The position numbers and the translations under genes were made by a program. From assembly GCF_001940225.2 (NCBI RefSeq), contig NZ_CP135164.1, positions 1,364,001-1,428,000 on the forward strand: a stretch of DNA of 64,000 nucleotides, read 5' to 3'. Shown here piece after piece: positions 35,148 to 43,695 of this stretch (its first letter is position 1; each line of letters opens with the position of its first letter). This DNA comes from Roseburia sp. 499 (GTDB taxonomy: Bacteria > Bacillota > Clostridia > Lachnospirales > Lachnospiraceae). Below the pieces are notes generated by a model. It saw only the letters and a program-made list of their open reading frames with translations. It did not search any database and had not been told where the DNA came from.

Positions 35148-36188
35148 ATGAGATATGAAATCAGAAGAATAATAGCAACCTGTATGGCAGGTGTTACTGT
35201 TTTGAGTATGACAACGATGCACACAGAAGCATCAAATGGAGCAAATGCAGGAATTACGGCTGTGTTAGGTGAGAGCTTATCTAGTGGAGTAAGTGCAGGA
35301 ATTACTGCGGTTGAGGCACAGAATACAACACAGGCAAATATAGAGACAATATGTGGATATACAAATCTTGGAATTGCAAATGTAGATAATCATTTGAATA
35401 TTCGAGAGGGTGCAGGTGAAGACTATAATTTAGTTGGAAAGTTGCCTAAGGATGCAGGATGTGAGATTCTGGAAACAGAAGGAGAATGGAGTAAGATTCA
35501 GTCTGGTGATGTTACAGGGTATGTAAAAAGTGAATTTTTATTTACTGGTGATGCGGCTGTACAGAAGGCAGCAGAGGTTAAGTCTATTGTAGCTACATCC
35601 AACACCATGACATTAAATGCAAGAACAGAGCCGAATACCGAATGTAGTATTTGGACAACTATTGCAGAGGGAGAAGAACTGCAAGTAATAGAGGATATGG
35701 GCGATTGGGTAAAGGTAGACATTGATGGAGATGAATGTTACGTTGCCAGAGAATTTGTAGAATTATCCGAAGAATTACCCAAAGCCATGACTATGACAGA
35801 GATTCGTTACGGTCAAGGTGTATCTGATGTACGTGTTGATATTGTACAGTATGCATGTCAGTTTGTAGGTAATCGTTATGTATGGGGTGGTACAAGCCTT
35901 ACGAACGGAGTGGATTGTTCCGGATTTACCATGCGTATTTACGAAAAATATGGAATTTATTTGCCACATTCCTCTAAGGCTCAGGCAAACTGTGGTACAA
36001 GAATTGATGCTTCTGAAGCAAGACCAGGAGACTTGTTCTTCTATGGAAGTGGAAAGAGCATTAGTCATGTGGCAATGTATATCGGAGGTGGTCAGGTAGT
36101 ACATGCAAGTTCTGCAAAGACTGGAATTAAAATATCTAATGCATATTATCGAACTCCGATTTGTGTAGTAAGATTATTAAATGATTAA
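35148..36188 (+). CDS. Secreted SH3b-NlpC/P60 cell-wall endopeptidase
   Basis: 346 residues. Signal peptide-like segment at about 7-29, a short Ala/Gly/Ser region with a repeated AGITAV (34-39 and 50-55), two bacterial SH3 domains (about 78-131 and 152-206), and an NlpC/P60 domain at about 228-345. Catalytic residues: Cys257 in VDCSGF, His307 in SHVAMYIGG and a third polar residue His319 in VVHASS. Such enzymes cut gamma-D-Glu-diaminopimelate bonds in peptidoglycan. SD is GGAGG, 7 bases upstream. Its own strong promoter and a Pho-box-like repeat suggest phosphate control, as inferred above. Confidence 0.92.
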   Translation: MRYEIRRIIATCMAGVTVLSMTTMHTEASNGANAGITAVLGESLSSGVSAGITAVEAQNTTQANIETICGYTNLGIANVDNHLNIREGAGEDYNLVGKLPKDAGCEILETEGEWSKIQSGDVTGYVKSEFLFTGDAAVQKAAEVKSIVATSNTMTLNARTEPNTECSIWTTIAEGEELQVIEDMGDWVKVDIDGDECYVAREFVELSEELPKAMTMTEIRYGQGVSDVRVDIVQYACQFVGNRYVWGGTSLTNGVDCSGFTMRIYEKYGIYLPHSSKAQANCGTRIDASEARPGDLFFYGSGKSISHVAMYIGGGQVVHASSAKTGIKISNAYYRTPICVVRLLND

Positions 36189-36194
36189 AAATGC

Positions 36195-36224
36195 TTTACA
36201 AGCATAGAATGTCTGTGTTATAAT
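36195..36224 (+). promoter_or_regulatory. Promoter of rpsO
   Basis: TTTACA at 36195-36200, 18-base spacer, TATAAT at 36219-36224. Transcription would start near 36231 and produce a leader of about 98 bases. Confidence 0.78.
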
Positions 36225-36240
36225 GCTTTGGTGTGAATAA

Positions 36241-36297
36241 GCCCATATTCAGTAACCGGACACTCCAACCGTTACTTAATATGCACAGTAATAGGGC
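36241..36297 (+). promoter_or_regulatory. Structured rpsO leader (putative S15 autoregulatory RNA)
   Basis: GCCC (36241-36244) can close with GGGC (36294-36297). Inside, CATATT-AGTAAC-GG (36244-36259, with two single bulged C) pairs with CC-GTTACT-AATATG (36269-36283, one bulged T). The structure lies between the promoter and SD, where S15-binding leaders are found in several phyla. No conserved S15 site has been checked here. Confidence 0.6.
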
Positions 36298-36328
36298 GAT
36301 TTATAAAGATTTAAAGGAGGTTATCATT

Positions 36329-36595
36329 ATGATAGCAAAGGAAAAGAAACAGGCAATTATTGCTGAATACGGAAGAACACCTGGAGATACAGGTTCACCA
36401 GAAGTTCAGGTTGCTATTTTAACAGCAAGAATTCAGGAATTAACAGAGCACTTAAAAGAGAATCCAAAGGATCATCATTCAAGAAGAGGACTTTTAAAAA
36501 TGGTAGGTCAGAGACGTGGTTTACTTGCATACCTGAAGAAAGTAGATATTGAAAGATATCGTACTTTAATTGACCGTTTAGGTATCAGAAAGTAA
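36329..36595 (+). CDS. rpsO: 30S ribosomal protein S15
   Basis: S15, 88 residues, binds the 16S central domain. [40 protein letters not shown] and [10 protein letters not shown] are typical. ATG 36329 follows AAAGGAGG; an in-frame extension to 36233 would translate the leader hairpin and is rejected. It is followed by pnp, the conserved rpsO-pnp pair. Confidence 0.97.
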   Translation: MIAKEKKQAIIAEYGRTPGDTGSPEVQVAILTARIQELTEHLKENPKDHHSRRGLLKMVGQRRGLLAYLKKVDIERYRTLIDRLGIRK

Positions 36596-36611
36596 TTTTC
36601 TGGCGGTTATA

Positions 36612-36641
36612 GAAAATAGAGCGGAGTTCCGCTCTATTTTC
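36612..36641 (+). terminator. rpsO-pnp intergenic terminator hairpin
   Basis: GAAAATAGAGCGG at 36612-36624 pairs perfectly with CCGCTCTATTTTC at 36629-36641 around AGTT. The T-run (TTTT) is inside the arm, so termination is probably partial and pnp could be reached by readthrough. Confidence 0.7.
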
Positions 36642-36666
36642 GTAATATGAAAAAAGTTGGTAAAGG

Positions 36667-36766
36667 GGCAGAAGGCACTTCCGAGACCACTGAGATGTAC
36701 ATAAAATGTTTTGTGTGTAACTCAGTAGTTTCGGTCTCTTCTGCCATAACGGAGGGTAATGCCTTC
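36667..36766 (+). promoter_or_regulatory. pnp leader: long hairpin with alternative pairing
   Basis: GGCAGAAG (36667-36674) pairs with CTTCTGCC (36738-36745). CCGAGACCACTGAG (36681-36694) pairs with CTCAGTAGTTTCGG (36721-36734) with one mismatch and one G-U, and an inner ACATAAAA/TTTTGTGT stem caps it. Separately GAAGGCA (36671-36677) can pair with TGCCTTC (36760-36766), which excludes the outer stem. A long duplex before pnp is an RNase III-type substrate, the known basis of pnp autoregulation in E. coli. Confidence 0.68.
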
Positions 36767-36793
36767 CAGATTATATATGAAGGAGATAGAAAT

Positions 36794-38887
36794 ATGTTTA
36801 AACAGTTTACAATGGAGCTTGCGGGAAGAACTCTTCAGGTTGATATTGGAAGAGTTGCTGCTCAGGCAAATGGAGCTGCTTTGATGCATTATGGTGATAC
36901 TGTAGTGTTATGTACTGCAACAGCATCAGAGAAGCCAAGAGATGGGATTGATTTCTTCCCATTAAGTGTAGAGTATGAAGAAAAGTTATATGCAGTAGGT
37001 AAGATTCCTGGTGGATTTAACAAGAGAGAGGGAAAAGCATCTGAAAATGCAATTTTAACTTCTCGTGTTATTGACCGTCCAATGCGTCCATTATTCCCAA
37101 AAGATTATCGGAATGATGTAACATTAAATAATTTGGTTATGAGCGTTGATCCGGAGTGTCGTCCTGAAATTGTTGCAATGATTGGTTCTGCGATTGCAAC
37201 AAGTATTTCTGATATTCCATTTGACGGTCCGTGTGCTACCACTCAGGTGGGTATGATTGATGGAGAATTTATTGTCAATCCAAGTCAGGAACAGTGGAAG
37301 AATGGAGATTTGAATCTGACGGTAGCTTCTACTAGTGAAAAGGTTATTATGATTGAAGCTGGTGCAAACGAAATTCCGGAAGCAAAGATGCTTGAGGCTA
37401 TTTATATGGCCCATGATATCAATCAGAAAATTATTGCATTTATTAATGAAATTGTGGCTGAAGTTGGAAAACAGAAGCATGAATATACCAGTTGTGCGGT
37501 ACCGGAAGAGTTATTTGCAGCGATTAAGGAAATCGTACCTCCAGCAGCAATGGAGGAAGCTGTATTTACAGATGAAAAGCAGGTGCGTGAAGAAAATATC
37601 AGAAAGATTACAGAGCAGTTAGAGGAAGCATTTGCAGAGAATGAAGAATGGCTTGCTGTTTTAGGAGAAGCTATTTATCAGTATCAGAAGAAGACAGTTC
37701 GTAAGATGATTTTAAAAGACCATAAGCGTCCGGATGGTCGTGCTATCGATCAAATTCGTCCGTTAGCAGCAGAAATAGATTTGATTCCAAGAGTTCATGG
37801 TTCTGCTATGTTTACTCGTGGACAAACTCAGATTTGTGATGTGGTCACTTTAGCACCATTATCTGAAGTACAGAGAATTGATGGTTTAGATGAAAATGAA
37901 GTAAATAAGCGTTATATGCATCACTATAACTTCCCAGCATATTCTGTTGGTGAGACAAAGCCAAGCAGAGGACCGGGACGTCGTGAAATCGGACACGGAG
38001 CATTGGCAGAAAGAGCATTGATTCCTGTTCTTCCATCTGAAGAAGAATTCCCATATGCAATTCGTGCCGTATCTGAGACTTTTGAATCTAACGGTTCTAC
38101 CTCTATGGCATCTACCTGTGCATCTTGTATGGCGTTGATGGCAGCTGGAGTTCCTATTAAGAAAATGGTAGCAGGAATTTCCTGTGGTCTGGTAACAGGG
38201 GATACCGATGATGATTATATCGTACTTACTGATATTCAGGGGCTGGAAGACTTCTTTGGCGATATGGACTTTAAGGTAACCGGTACCCGTGAAGGTATTA
38301 CTGCAATCCAGATGGATATTAAGATTCATGGTTTGACCAGACCGATTGTAGAAGAGGCGATTGCAAGAACAAGGGAAGCAAGACTCTATATTATGGATGA
38401 GGTAATGTCAAAAGCCATTGCAGAGCCGAGAAAAGAAGTTGGAAAATATGCACCGAAGATTATTCAGATTCAGATTGATCCGACTAAGATTGGTGATGTG
38501 GTTGGTCAGCGTGGAAAGACCATTAATGCAATTATTGAACAAACTGGTGTAAAGATTGATATTACTGATGATGGTGCCGTTTCTGTATGCGGAACTGATA
38601 AGGAAATGATGGACAAGGCTGTAGAGATGATTAAGATTATTACTACAGAATTCGAAGAAGGACAGATTTTTGTAGGAAAGGTAATTAGTATCAAAGAATT
38701 TGGTGCATTCCTTGAATTTGCTCCGGGAAAAGAAGGAATGGTTCACATTTCTAAGATTTCAAAAGAGCGTATCAATCGTGTAGAAGATGTTCTGACACTG
38801 GGCGATGTTGTAAAGGTAGTCTGCCTTGGAAAGGATAAGATGGGAAGAATCAGCTTCTCTATCAAAGATGTTCCGGCAGAGGAATAA
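36794..38887 (+). CDS. pnp: Polyribonucleotide nucleotidyltransferase (PNPase)
   Basis: 3'-5' phosphorolytic exoribonuclease, 697 residues. Two RNase PH domains (first with DFFPLSVEYEEKLYAVGKIP and RVIDRPMRPLFPKDY; second with RPDGRAIDQIRPLAAE and SNGSTSMASTCA), a helical linker, a KH domain (IGDVVGQRGKTINAI) and an S1 domain (GAFLEFAPGKEGMVHISKIS). The start is ATG 36794 behind AAGGAGAT. The frame stays open upstream to 36647, but that stretch is the structured leader. A terminator follows. Confidence 0.97.
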   Translation: MFKQFTMELAGRTLQVDIGRVAAQANGAALMHYGDTVVLCTATASEKPRDGIDFFPLSVEYEEKLYAVGKIPGGFNKREGKASENAILTSRVIDRPMRPLFPKDYRNDVTLNNLVMSVDPECRPEIVAMIGSAIATSISDIPFDGPCATTQVGMIDGEFIVNPSQEQWKNGDLNLTVASTSEKVIMIEAGANEIPEAKMLEAIYMAHDINQKIIAFINEIVAEVGKQKHEYTSCAVPEELFAAIKEIVPPAAMEEAVFTDEKQVREENIRKITEQLEEAFAENEEWLAVLGEAIYQYQKKTVRKMILKDHKRPDGRAIDQIRPLAAEIDLIPRVHGSAMFTRGQTQICDVVTLAPLSEVQRIDGLDENEVNKRYMHHYNFPAYSVGETKPSRGPGRREIGHGALAERALIPVLPSEEEFPYAIRAVSETFESNGSTSMASTCASCMALMAAGVPIKKMVAGISCGLVTGDTDDDYIVLTDIQGLEDFFGDMDFKVTGTREGITAIQMDIKIHGLTRPIVEEAIARTREARLYIMDEVMSKAIAEPRKEVGKYAPKIIQIQIDPTKIGDVVGQRGKTINAIIEQTGVKIDITDDGAVSVCGTDKEMMDKAVEMIKIITTEFEEGQIFVGKVISIKEFGAFLEFAPGKEGMVHISKISKERINRVEDVLTLGDVVKVVCLGKDKMGRISFSIKDVPAEE

Positions 38888-38904
38888 GAGAATAAATAGT
38901 ATAA

Positions 38905-38946
38905 GAAGTTTGTCTTTGGAAAGGTCAAAGGCAAACTTCTTTTTTG
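38905..38946 (+). terminator. Terminator after pnp
   Basis: GAAGTTTG at 38905-38912 pairs with CAAACTTC at 38932-38939; CTTTG/CAAAG continues the stem after small bulges, then TTTTTTT. Confidence 0.85.
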
Positions 38947-38977
38947 TTGCATATAGTAATAGAAAAAGGAAATAACA

Positions 38978-39862
38978 ATGGACAGAGTCAGAAAAATCAT
39001 GAGGGCACAGCAGGCATATCGCAGAGGATATTTTGGGGAAGAAATCGGAGTTGCAGTTTTGGATACGGGAATCTTTCTACATCCGGATTTTGAAAAAAGA
39101 GTGGTATGTTTTCGAGATTATATTAGTGGAAGAACTGCTCCTTATGATGATAATGGGCATGGAACACATATTGCAGGTATTATAGGTGGAAACGGAACTG
39201 TTTCCGCTGGAAAATATATGGGAATTGCACCAAAATGTCATTTTATTATTATAAAAATTTTAGACCAGAAGGGAAATGGAAATACTGAAAATGTGGTAGA
39301 ATCTATCAAATGGCTGGTTTCTCAAAAGGAACAGTATAAGATTCGAATTGTAAATATTTCCATTGGAATGGTATTAGAAGCGGAAAGTGCAGAACGTAAG
39401 CGGCTGTTACAAGCGGTAGATTATGCATGGGATAGCGGAATTGCTGTTGTGGCAGCCGCTGGAAATAATGGACCGGAAGAAAATAGTGTAACGGTACCTG
39501 GAATTTCCAGGAAAATTATTACGGTAGGATGTTTTGATGACACCAAAGAAGAAATTGGTGTGTCGAGACTAAAACCGGACTACTCTGGACAGGGGCCTAC
39601 AGATAGCTGTATTGTAAAACCAGAGTTGGTAGTCCCGGGAACAAATGTAATCAGTTGTTCCGCAACAGGCGCTTATGTTAAGAAAAGTGGAACTTCAATG
39701 GCAGCTCCGATGGTGAGTGGAAGTATTGCACTCTTACTTTCGAAGTATCCCAAATTTTCACCGGCAGAGATAAAGTTGCGTCTTTATGAAAGAGCATTAG
39801 ATTTGGGACTTTCTACATCAAAGCAAGGATGGGGAATGGTGGACATTGGAAGATTATTGTGA
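38978..39862 (+). CDS. Intracellular S8 (subtilisin-like) serine protease
   Basis: 294 residues with the complete subtilase triad: Asp29 in VAVLDTG, His61 in NGHGTHIAG, and Ser240 in GTSMAAPMVSG; the oxyanion Asn lies in AAAGNNGPEE. There is no signal peptide and only about 20 residues before the catalytic fold, which fits intracellular subtilisins (ISP type) more than secreted ones. Substrate unknown. It lies between the pnp terminator and a cardiolipin synthase gene. SD AAGGAAA is moderate. Confidence 0.9.
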   Translation: MDRVRKIMRAQQAYRRGYFGEEIGVAVLDTGIFLHPDFEKRVVCFRDYISGRTAPYDDNGHGTHIAGIIGGNGTVSAGKYMGIAPKCHFIIIKILDQKGNGNTENVVESIKWLVSQKEQYKIRIVNISIGMVLEAESAERKRLLQAVDYAWDSGIAVVAAAGNNGPEENSVTVPGISRKIITVGCFDDTKEEIGVSRLKPDYSGQGPTDSCIVKPELVVPGTNVISCSATGAYVKKSGTSMAAPMVSGSIALLLSKYPKFSPAEIKLRLYERALDLGLSTSKQGWGMVDIGRLL

Positions 39863-39900
39863 TAAAGTAAGAAAGATGATGTACGTGAGAGGATGATTAT

Positions 39901-41439
39901 GTGAAAAAAATAAAGAAGCTTTTATTGGGAAGAACTATGATTGTTGCAATGGCAATTCTCATACAGCTGTTATGGATATTATCGTTTTTGAACGGAGTTA
40001 TAGTTAAATACTCATTTTTTAATACAATTATAGAAATAATAGCTATTATAGTGGTGCTGACTATTGTAAATAAGAGGAGTAATCCTTCCTATAAAATTGC
40101 ATGGACTTTCGTAATTCTTGTGATTCCCATTGTCGGACTTCTAATATATTTTATTTTTGGACGTTCAGAACTTATGAGAAGAACAAGACGAAGAATGGAA
40201 GTGATTAATCAGGAAATGGAAAAGGAGCTTCCAGATGGGACTGCATATATGGAGGAAATACGCAATAAGGATAAGAGCGTTTATAATCAGGTAAAATACA
40301 TTAATGATTGGGCAAACTTTCCGGTCTATCGTAATACAGAAACAAAGTATTATCGAGTGGGCGAAGAAATGTTTCCAGATATTTTGGAGGCTTTGAAAAG
40401 TGCAGAACATTTCATCTTTATGGAATACTTCATTGTAGAAGAAGGTGCCATGTTTAACCCTATTTTGGATATTTTGAAAGAAAAGGCAGCACAGGGGGTA
40501 GATGTACGCTTTATTTATGATGACTTTGGATGTGTTACTACGTTGCCTGCAAAGTATTATGAGACAATGCAATCCTTTGGAATTCAATGCGTAAAGTTTA
40601 ACCCACTGTATCCGGTGATGTCTGTTATTATGAACAATAGAGATCACCGGAAGATTCTGGTGGTTGACGGAAAGATTGGATTCACCGGAGGTATTAATCT
40701 GGCAGATGAATATATTAATGAGGTAGAACGTTTTGGCTATTGGAAGGATACAGGAATAAGGCTGATTGGAGATGCTGTATGGAGCTTTACGGTAATGTTT
40801 TTGGAGATGTGGAGTTACATTACAAGAAAGCCTCAGGGAGATATTGCAAGATTTCGTCCGCAACTTTATCAGACAGAAAAATTTGAGAATGATGGTTATG
40901 TACAGCCTTATGATGATAGCCCATTGGATCATGAGACCTCCGGAGAAAATATTTATATGAACATTATAAACCGGGCAAAGAATTATGTTTATATTTTTAC
41001 TCCGTATTTGATTCCGGATCATGAAATGATAAAATGCCTACAAAATTCAGCTAAAAGTGGTGTGGATGTCCGCATTATTATGCCGGGAATACCGGATAAG
41101 AAGGTCGTATATTGGATGGGACAGTCATATTATGAAGAATTGTTGGAGAGTGGCGTAAAAATTTATCAGTACAAGCCAGGATTTGTTCATGCAAAATGTT
41201 TTGTATGTGATGATGAGATAGCAACCGTTGGAAGTATTAATATGGATTACCGTAGCTTATATCTTCATTTCGAGTGTGGTGTGTGGATGTATCAGTCCAA
41301 AGCTGTGTTGCAGGTGAAAGAAGATGTTATGAACACTTTGACGGAGTGTGAGGAGATTACGATGGAATTCTGCCGGAAGAGGCCGGCAGTCATCCGCACA
41401 ATTTTGGCTGTTATTAAGATATTTACTCCATTACTGTAA
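39901..41439 (+). CDS. cls: Cardiolipin synthase (phospholipase D family)
   Basis: Condenses two phosphatidylglycerols to cardiolipin and glycerol. 512 residues. Hydrophobic N-terminus with two to three membrane segments (about 11-32, 35-57, 62-84), then two HKD motifs: DHRKILVVDGKIGFTGG around His249 and VHAKCFVCDDEIATVGS around His430. NMDYRSLYLHFE follows the second. Starts with GTG 39901 behind GAGAGGATG. Its stop is 9 bases from that of the convergent DD-carboxypeptidase gene; no terminator is seen between. Confidence 0.93.
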   Translation: MKKIKKLLLGRTMIVAMAILIQLLWILSFLNGVIVKYSFFNTIIEIIAIIVVLTIVNKRSNPSYKIAWTFVILVIPIVGLLIYFIFGRSELMRRTRRRMEVINQEMEKELPDGTAYMEEIRNKDKSVYNQVKYINDWANFPVYRNTETKYYRVGEEMFPDILEALKSAEHFIFMEYFIVEEGAMFNPILDILKEKAAQGVDVRFIYDDFGCVTTLPAKYYETMQSFGIQCVKFNPLYPVMSVIMNNRDHRKILVVDGKIGFTGGINLADEYINEVERFGYWKDTGIRLIGDAVWSFTVMFLEMWSYITRKPQGDIARFRPQLYQTEKFENDGYVQPYDDSPLDHETSGENIYMNIINRAKNYVYIFTPYLIPDHEMIKCLQNSAKSGVDVRIIMPGIPDKKVVYWMGQSYYEELLESGVKIYQYKPGFVHAKCFVCDDEIATVGSINMDYRSLYLHFECGVWMYQSKAVLQVKEDVMNTLTECEEITMEFCRKRPAVIRTILAVIKIFTPLL

Positions 41440-41448
41440 TTCGTTGCA

Positions 41449-42624
41449 TCAAGACATAAGAAATACTTTAAGAGCTTGTTTAAAGTAATCTTTGAAATTT
41501 GCTTTTTTAATAGTATTCTGGAAGAGAATATTTACCGAACCGATTTCTTTTCCGTTTAGTTTGTATATGGCTTTTCCTGCGATGGAGGATTTTTTTAAAG
41601 GAGCAGCAACCGTTTGGGGAAGTTTTAGTTCTTTGGTAATCTTGGACAGGTCGGCACCCGTTGTATCCAGATAAGAAAAATCGGATTCATAAGAAATTGA
41701 AACAGAATCTTCGACACCACCGTTTACTATAAGCTCGGGCAATGCATCCTGATTTTTATCATGATAAATCTTGCATTTTCCAAAGCCATAATTTAAAAGA
41801 GTTACTGCGTCTTGAAATCGAACTTTGTAGTCAGGAGCAGCCATTACTACGGCGATGAGTTCCATATCATCGCGCTCTGCAGTGGCAGAAAGGCAATATT
41901 TTGCCTGCGAAGTGGAACCGGTTTTTAAACCTGTGGCATATTCATATTGTTTAATCAGTTTGTTCGTATTAGTAAGTCCAAACTCCGTAGAGCCCTTTGC
42001 AGTTACATGAGTAATGGTGTCCATCCAAACAGTGCAGTAATTATGTATTTGAGGATATTTTGTAATTAATTCTCGTGACATGATGGCAACATCGTAAGCA
42101 GTGGTCATATGACCTTCGGTGTCTAGTCCACAGCAGTTGACAAAGGTAGTATCATTCATGCCGAGTTTTTTTGCACGCTGATTCATCTGATTTACAAATT
42201 CTTGTTCGCTGCCGAAAATATATTCAGCCATGGCAACACAGGCATCGTTGGCACTTGCAATAGAAATGCATTTTAACATGGTATCTACCGTCTGGGTTTC
42301 TCCGGGTTCTAGGAACACTTGGGAACCACCCATGCTTGCGGCATATTCAGATACGGTTACTGTGTCATCAAGCGAAATGGTCCCATTTTCTAAAGCGTCA
42401 AAGATAAGTATCATAGTCATGATTTTTGTGATGCTGGCAGGATGAAGAGGAATATGAGAATCTTTTTCATAAATCACTTGTCCGGTAGAGGCTTCCATTA
42501 AGACAACAGAAGGAGCGGAAACGGATACTTCTTCCGGAGAAGTTGGGGTCGGTGTTTCAGAAGTAGGAAAGAAAGAAGTAAGAAGTATAGATACGGATAA
42601 AAATAGAGATAAAATACAACGCAT
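41449..42624 (-). CDS. D-alanyl-D-alanine carboxypeptidase (S11 family, DacA/DacF-like)
   Basis: 391-residue penicillin-binding protein that trims the terminal D-Ala from peptidoglycan stems. Signal peptide-like MRCILSLFLSVSILLTSFFP, then active-site Ser64 in SITK, a SAN motif in SANDACVAMAEY, KTGS in LKTGSTSQAKYC, and a C-terminal PBP5-type beta domain ending in an amphipathic helix (FKDYFKQALKVFLMS) that probably anchors to the membrane. Start ATG (42624-42622) is chosen behind GGAGG; a longer reading to 42663 would overlap that SD. Confidence 0.93.
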   Translation of the reverse strand: MRCILSLFLSVSILLTSFFPTSETPTPTSPEEVSVSAPSVVLMEASTGQVIYEKDSHIPLHPASITKIMTMILIFDALENGTISLDDTVTVSEYAASMGGSQVFLEPGETQTVDTMLKCISIASANDACVAMAEYIFGSEQEFVNQMNQRAKKLGMNDTTFVNCCGLDTEGHMTTAYDVAIMSRELITKYPQIHNYCTVWMDTITHVTAKGSTEFGLTNTNKLIKQYEYATGLKTGSTSQAKYCLSATAERDDMELIAVVMAAPDYKVRFQDAVTLLNYGFGKCKIYHDKNQDALPELIVNGGVEDSVSISYESDFSYLDTTGADLSKITKELKLPQTVAAPLKKSSIAGKAIYKLNGKEIGSVNILFQNTIKKANFKDYFKQALKVFLMS

Positions 42625-42725
42625 GGCAAAACCTCCAAATGTTATAGTACAGTTTAATCCCAAAGCCTGTCTGTTATTCCATTTTCCAAGTAGGAATGAG
42701 AAGATATGGCGAGAAAGGCAGTAAA

Positions 42726-43580
42726 ATGGTAAAAATATTAGTGATTTTATTTTTTTTAGGAATATTATTTATTCTATGGCAAAAATGGGAACTGACCAAA
42801 TTTGAAGTGACAGATTATGCCGTAATGTCAGAAAAAATAAAAAAGGCACATAGAGCCATAGTGATTACAGATCTTCATGGATTTACTTATGGAAAAAAAA
42901 ATCAACATTTATTAGAGAAAATTAAAGATTGTAACCCGGAGATGATATTAATTCCCGGTGATTTAATTGTGTCTAAATATTCTGATACCTTTGGAACTGC
43001 ATTAGAACTTCTGAAAGAATTGGTGAAGATTGCCCCGGTGTATTACAGTTTTGGAAACCATGAGACACGTTTGCGAAGTCCTGAAAAAATGAATCATTGT
43101 GCTTTTCAAAATTATGTGGAAGAGGCAGAAAAAATAGGGGTAAAGATTTTAAATAATAAGAGTTTTTTAGTTTCGGAGTTAGAAAACATTCGTATAATAG
43201 GTCTGGAGCTTCCTGTTGGGTATTATGAAAAAGGAAGAATTGTTCCAATGAAATCAGATGTTTTAGAAGACTTATTGCCAATGCCTGAGAAAAATGATTA
43301 TGTCATTTTGCTGGCACATAATCCGGCATATGCGGAGTATTATGCAAAATGGGGGGCGGATGTTACTTTTTGTGGACATAATCATGGGGGACTGATAAGG
43401 ATACCGGGAATCGGAAGTTTATTATCTCCTCAACTTACTTTGTTTCCGAAATATGATGCAGGAAAGTTTCAGAAGGAAGGCAAGGATATTATTGTAAGTC
43501 GTGGAATTGGCACGCATACCTTTCATATCAGAATATTTAATCGAGCAGAATTATTGAATATTCAGTTTTTGCCTAAATAA
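42726..43580 (+). CDS. Membrane-anchored metallophosphoesterase
   Basis: 284 residues. N-terminal membrane helix (about 3-18), then a calcineurin-like phosphoesterase: ITDLHGFTYG (Asp49, His51), LIPGDLI, FGNHETR, LLAHNPAY and FCGHNHGGLIR. Related to YaeI/YkuE-type enzymes, some of which act on lipid substrates such as UDP-diacylglucosamine; the substrate here is not known. ATG 42726 follows GAGAAAGG with proper spacing; the earlier in-frame ATG 42696 has an SD directly abutting it. Confidence 0.85.
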   Translation: MVKILVILFFLGILFILWQKWELTKFEVTDYAVMSEKIKKAHRAIVITDLHGFTYGKKNQHLLEKIKDCNPEMILIPGDLIVSKYSDTFGTALELLKELVKIAPVYYSFGNHETRLRSPEKMNHCAFQNYVEEAEKIGVKILNNKSFLVSELENIRIIGLELPVGYYEKGRIVPMKSDVLEDLLPMPEKNDYVILLAHNPAYAEYYAKWGADVTFCGHNHGGLIRIPGIGSLLSPQLTLFPKYDAGKFQKEGKDIIVSRGIGTHTFHIRIFNRAELLNIQFLPK

Positions 43581-43635
43581 GACAATAACTTGTAGTATAG
43601 GAGGGAGATGTCATACTAAATATTGTAAATTTTGC

Positions 43636-43664
43636 TTGAATTTTTTTGAGCCAGCGGGTAAAAT
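43636..43664 (+). promoter_or_regulatory. Promoter of scpA-scpB
   Basis: TTGAAT at 43636-43641, 17-base spacer, TAAAAT at 43659-43664, 31 bases before the scpA ATG. Confidence 0.65.
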
Positions 43665-43695
43665 AGAATACGTTAGAGATTATGGGAGCGTGTAT

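Noticed and set aside
36233..36328. In-frame extension of S15
   Set aside because: It covers the leader hairpin and the SD of the correct start at 36329.
36647..36793. In-frame N-terminal extension of PNPase
   Set aside because: It would translate the structured leader; PNPase starts at MFKQF behind AAGGAGAT at 36794.
40165..41022. Long open frame (285 codons) on the minus strand inside cardiolipin synthase
   Set aside because: Antisense to a gene with both HKD motifs; no SD, and the translation is rich in Ile/Cys/His with no family pattern.
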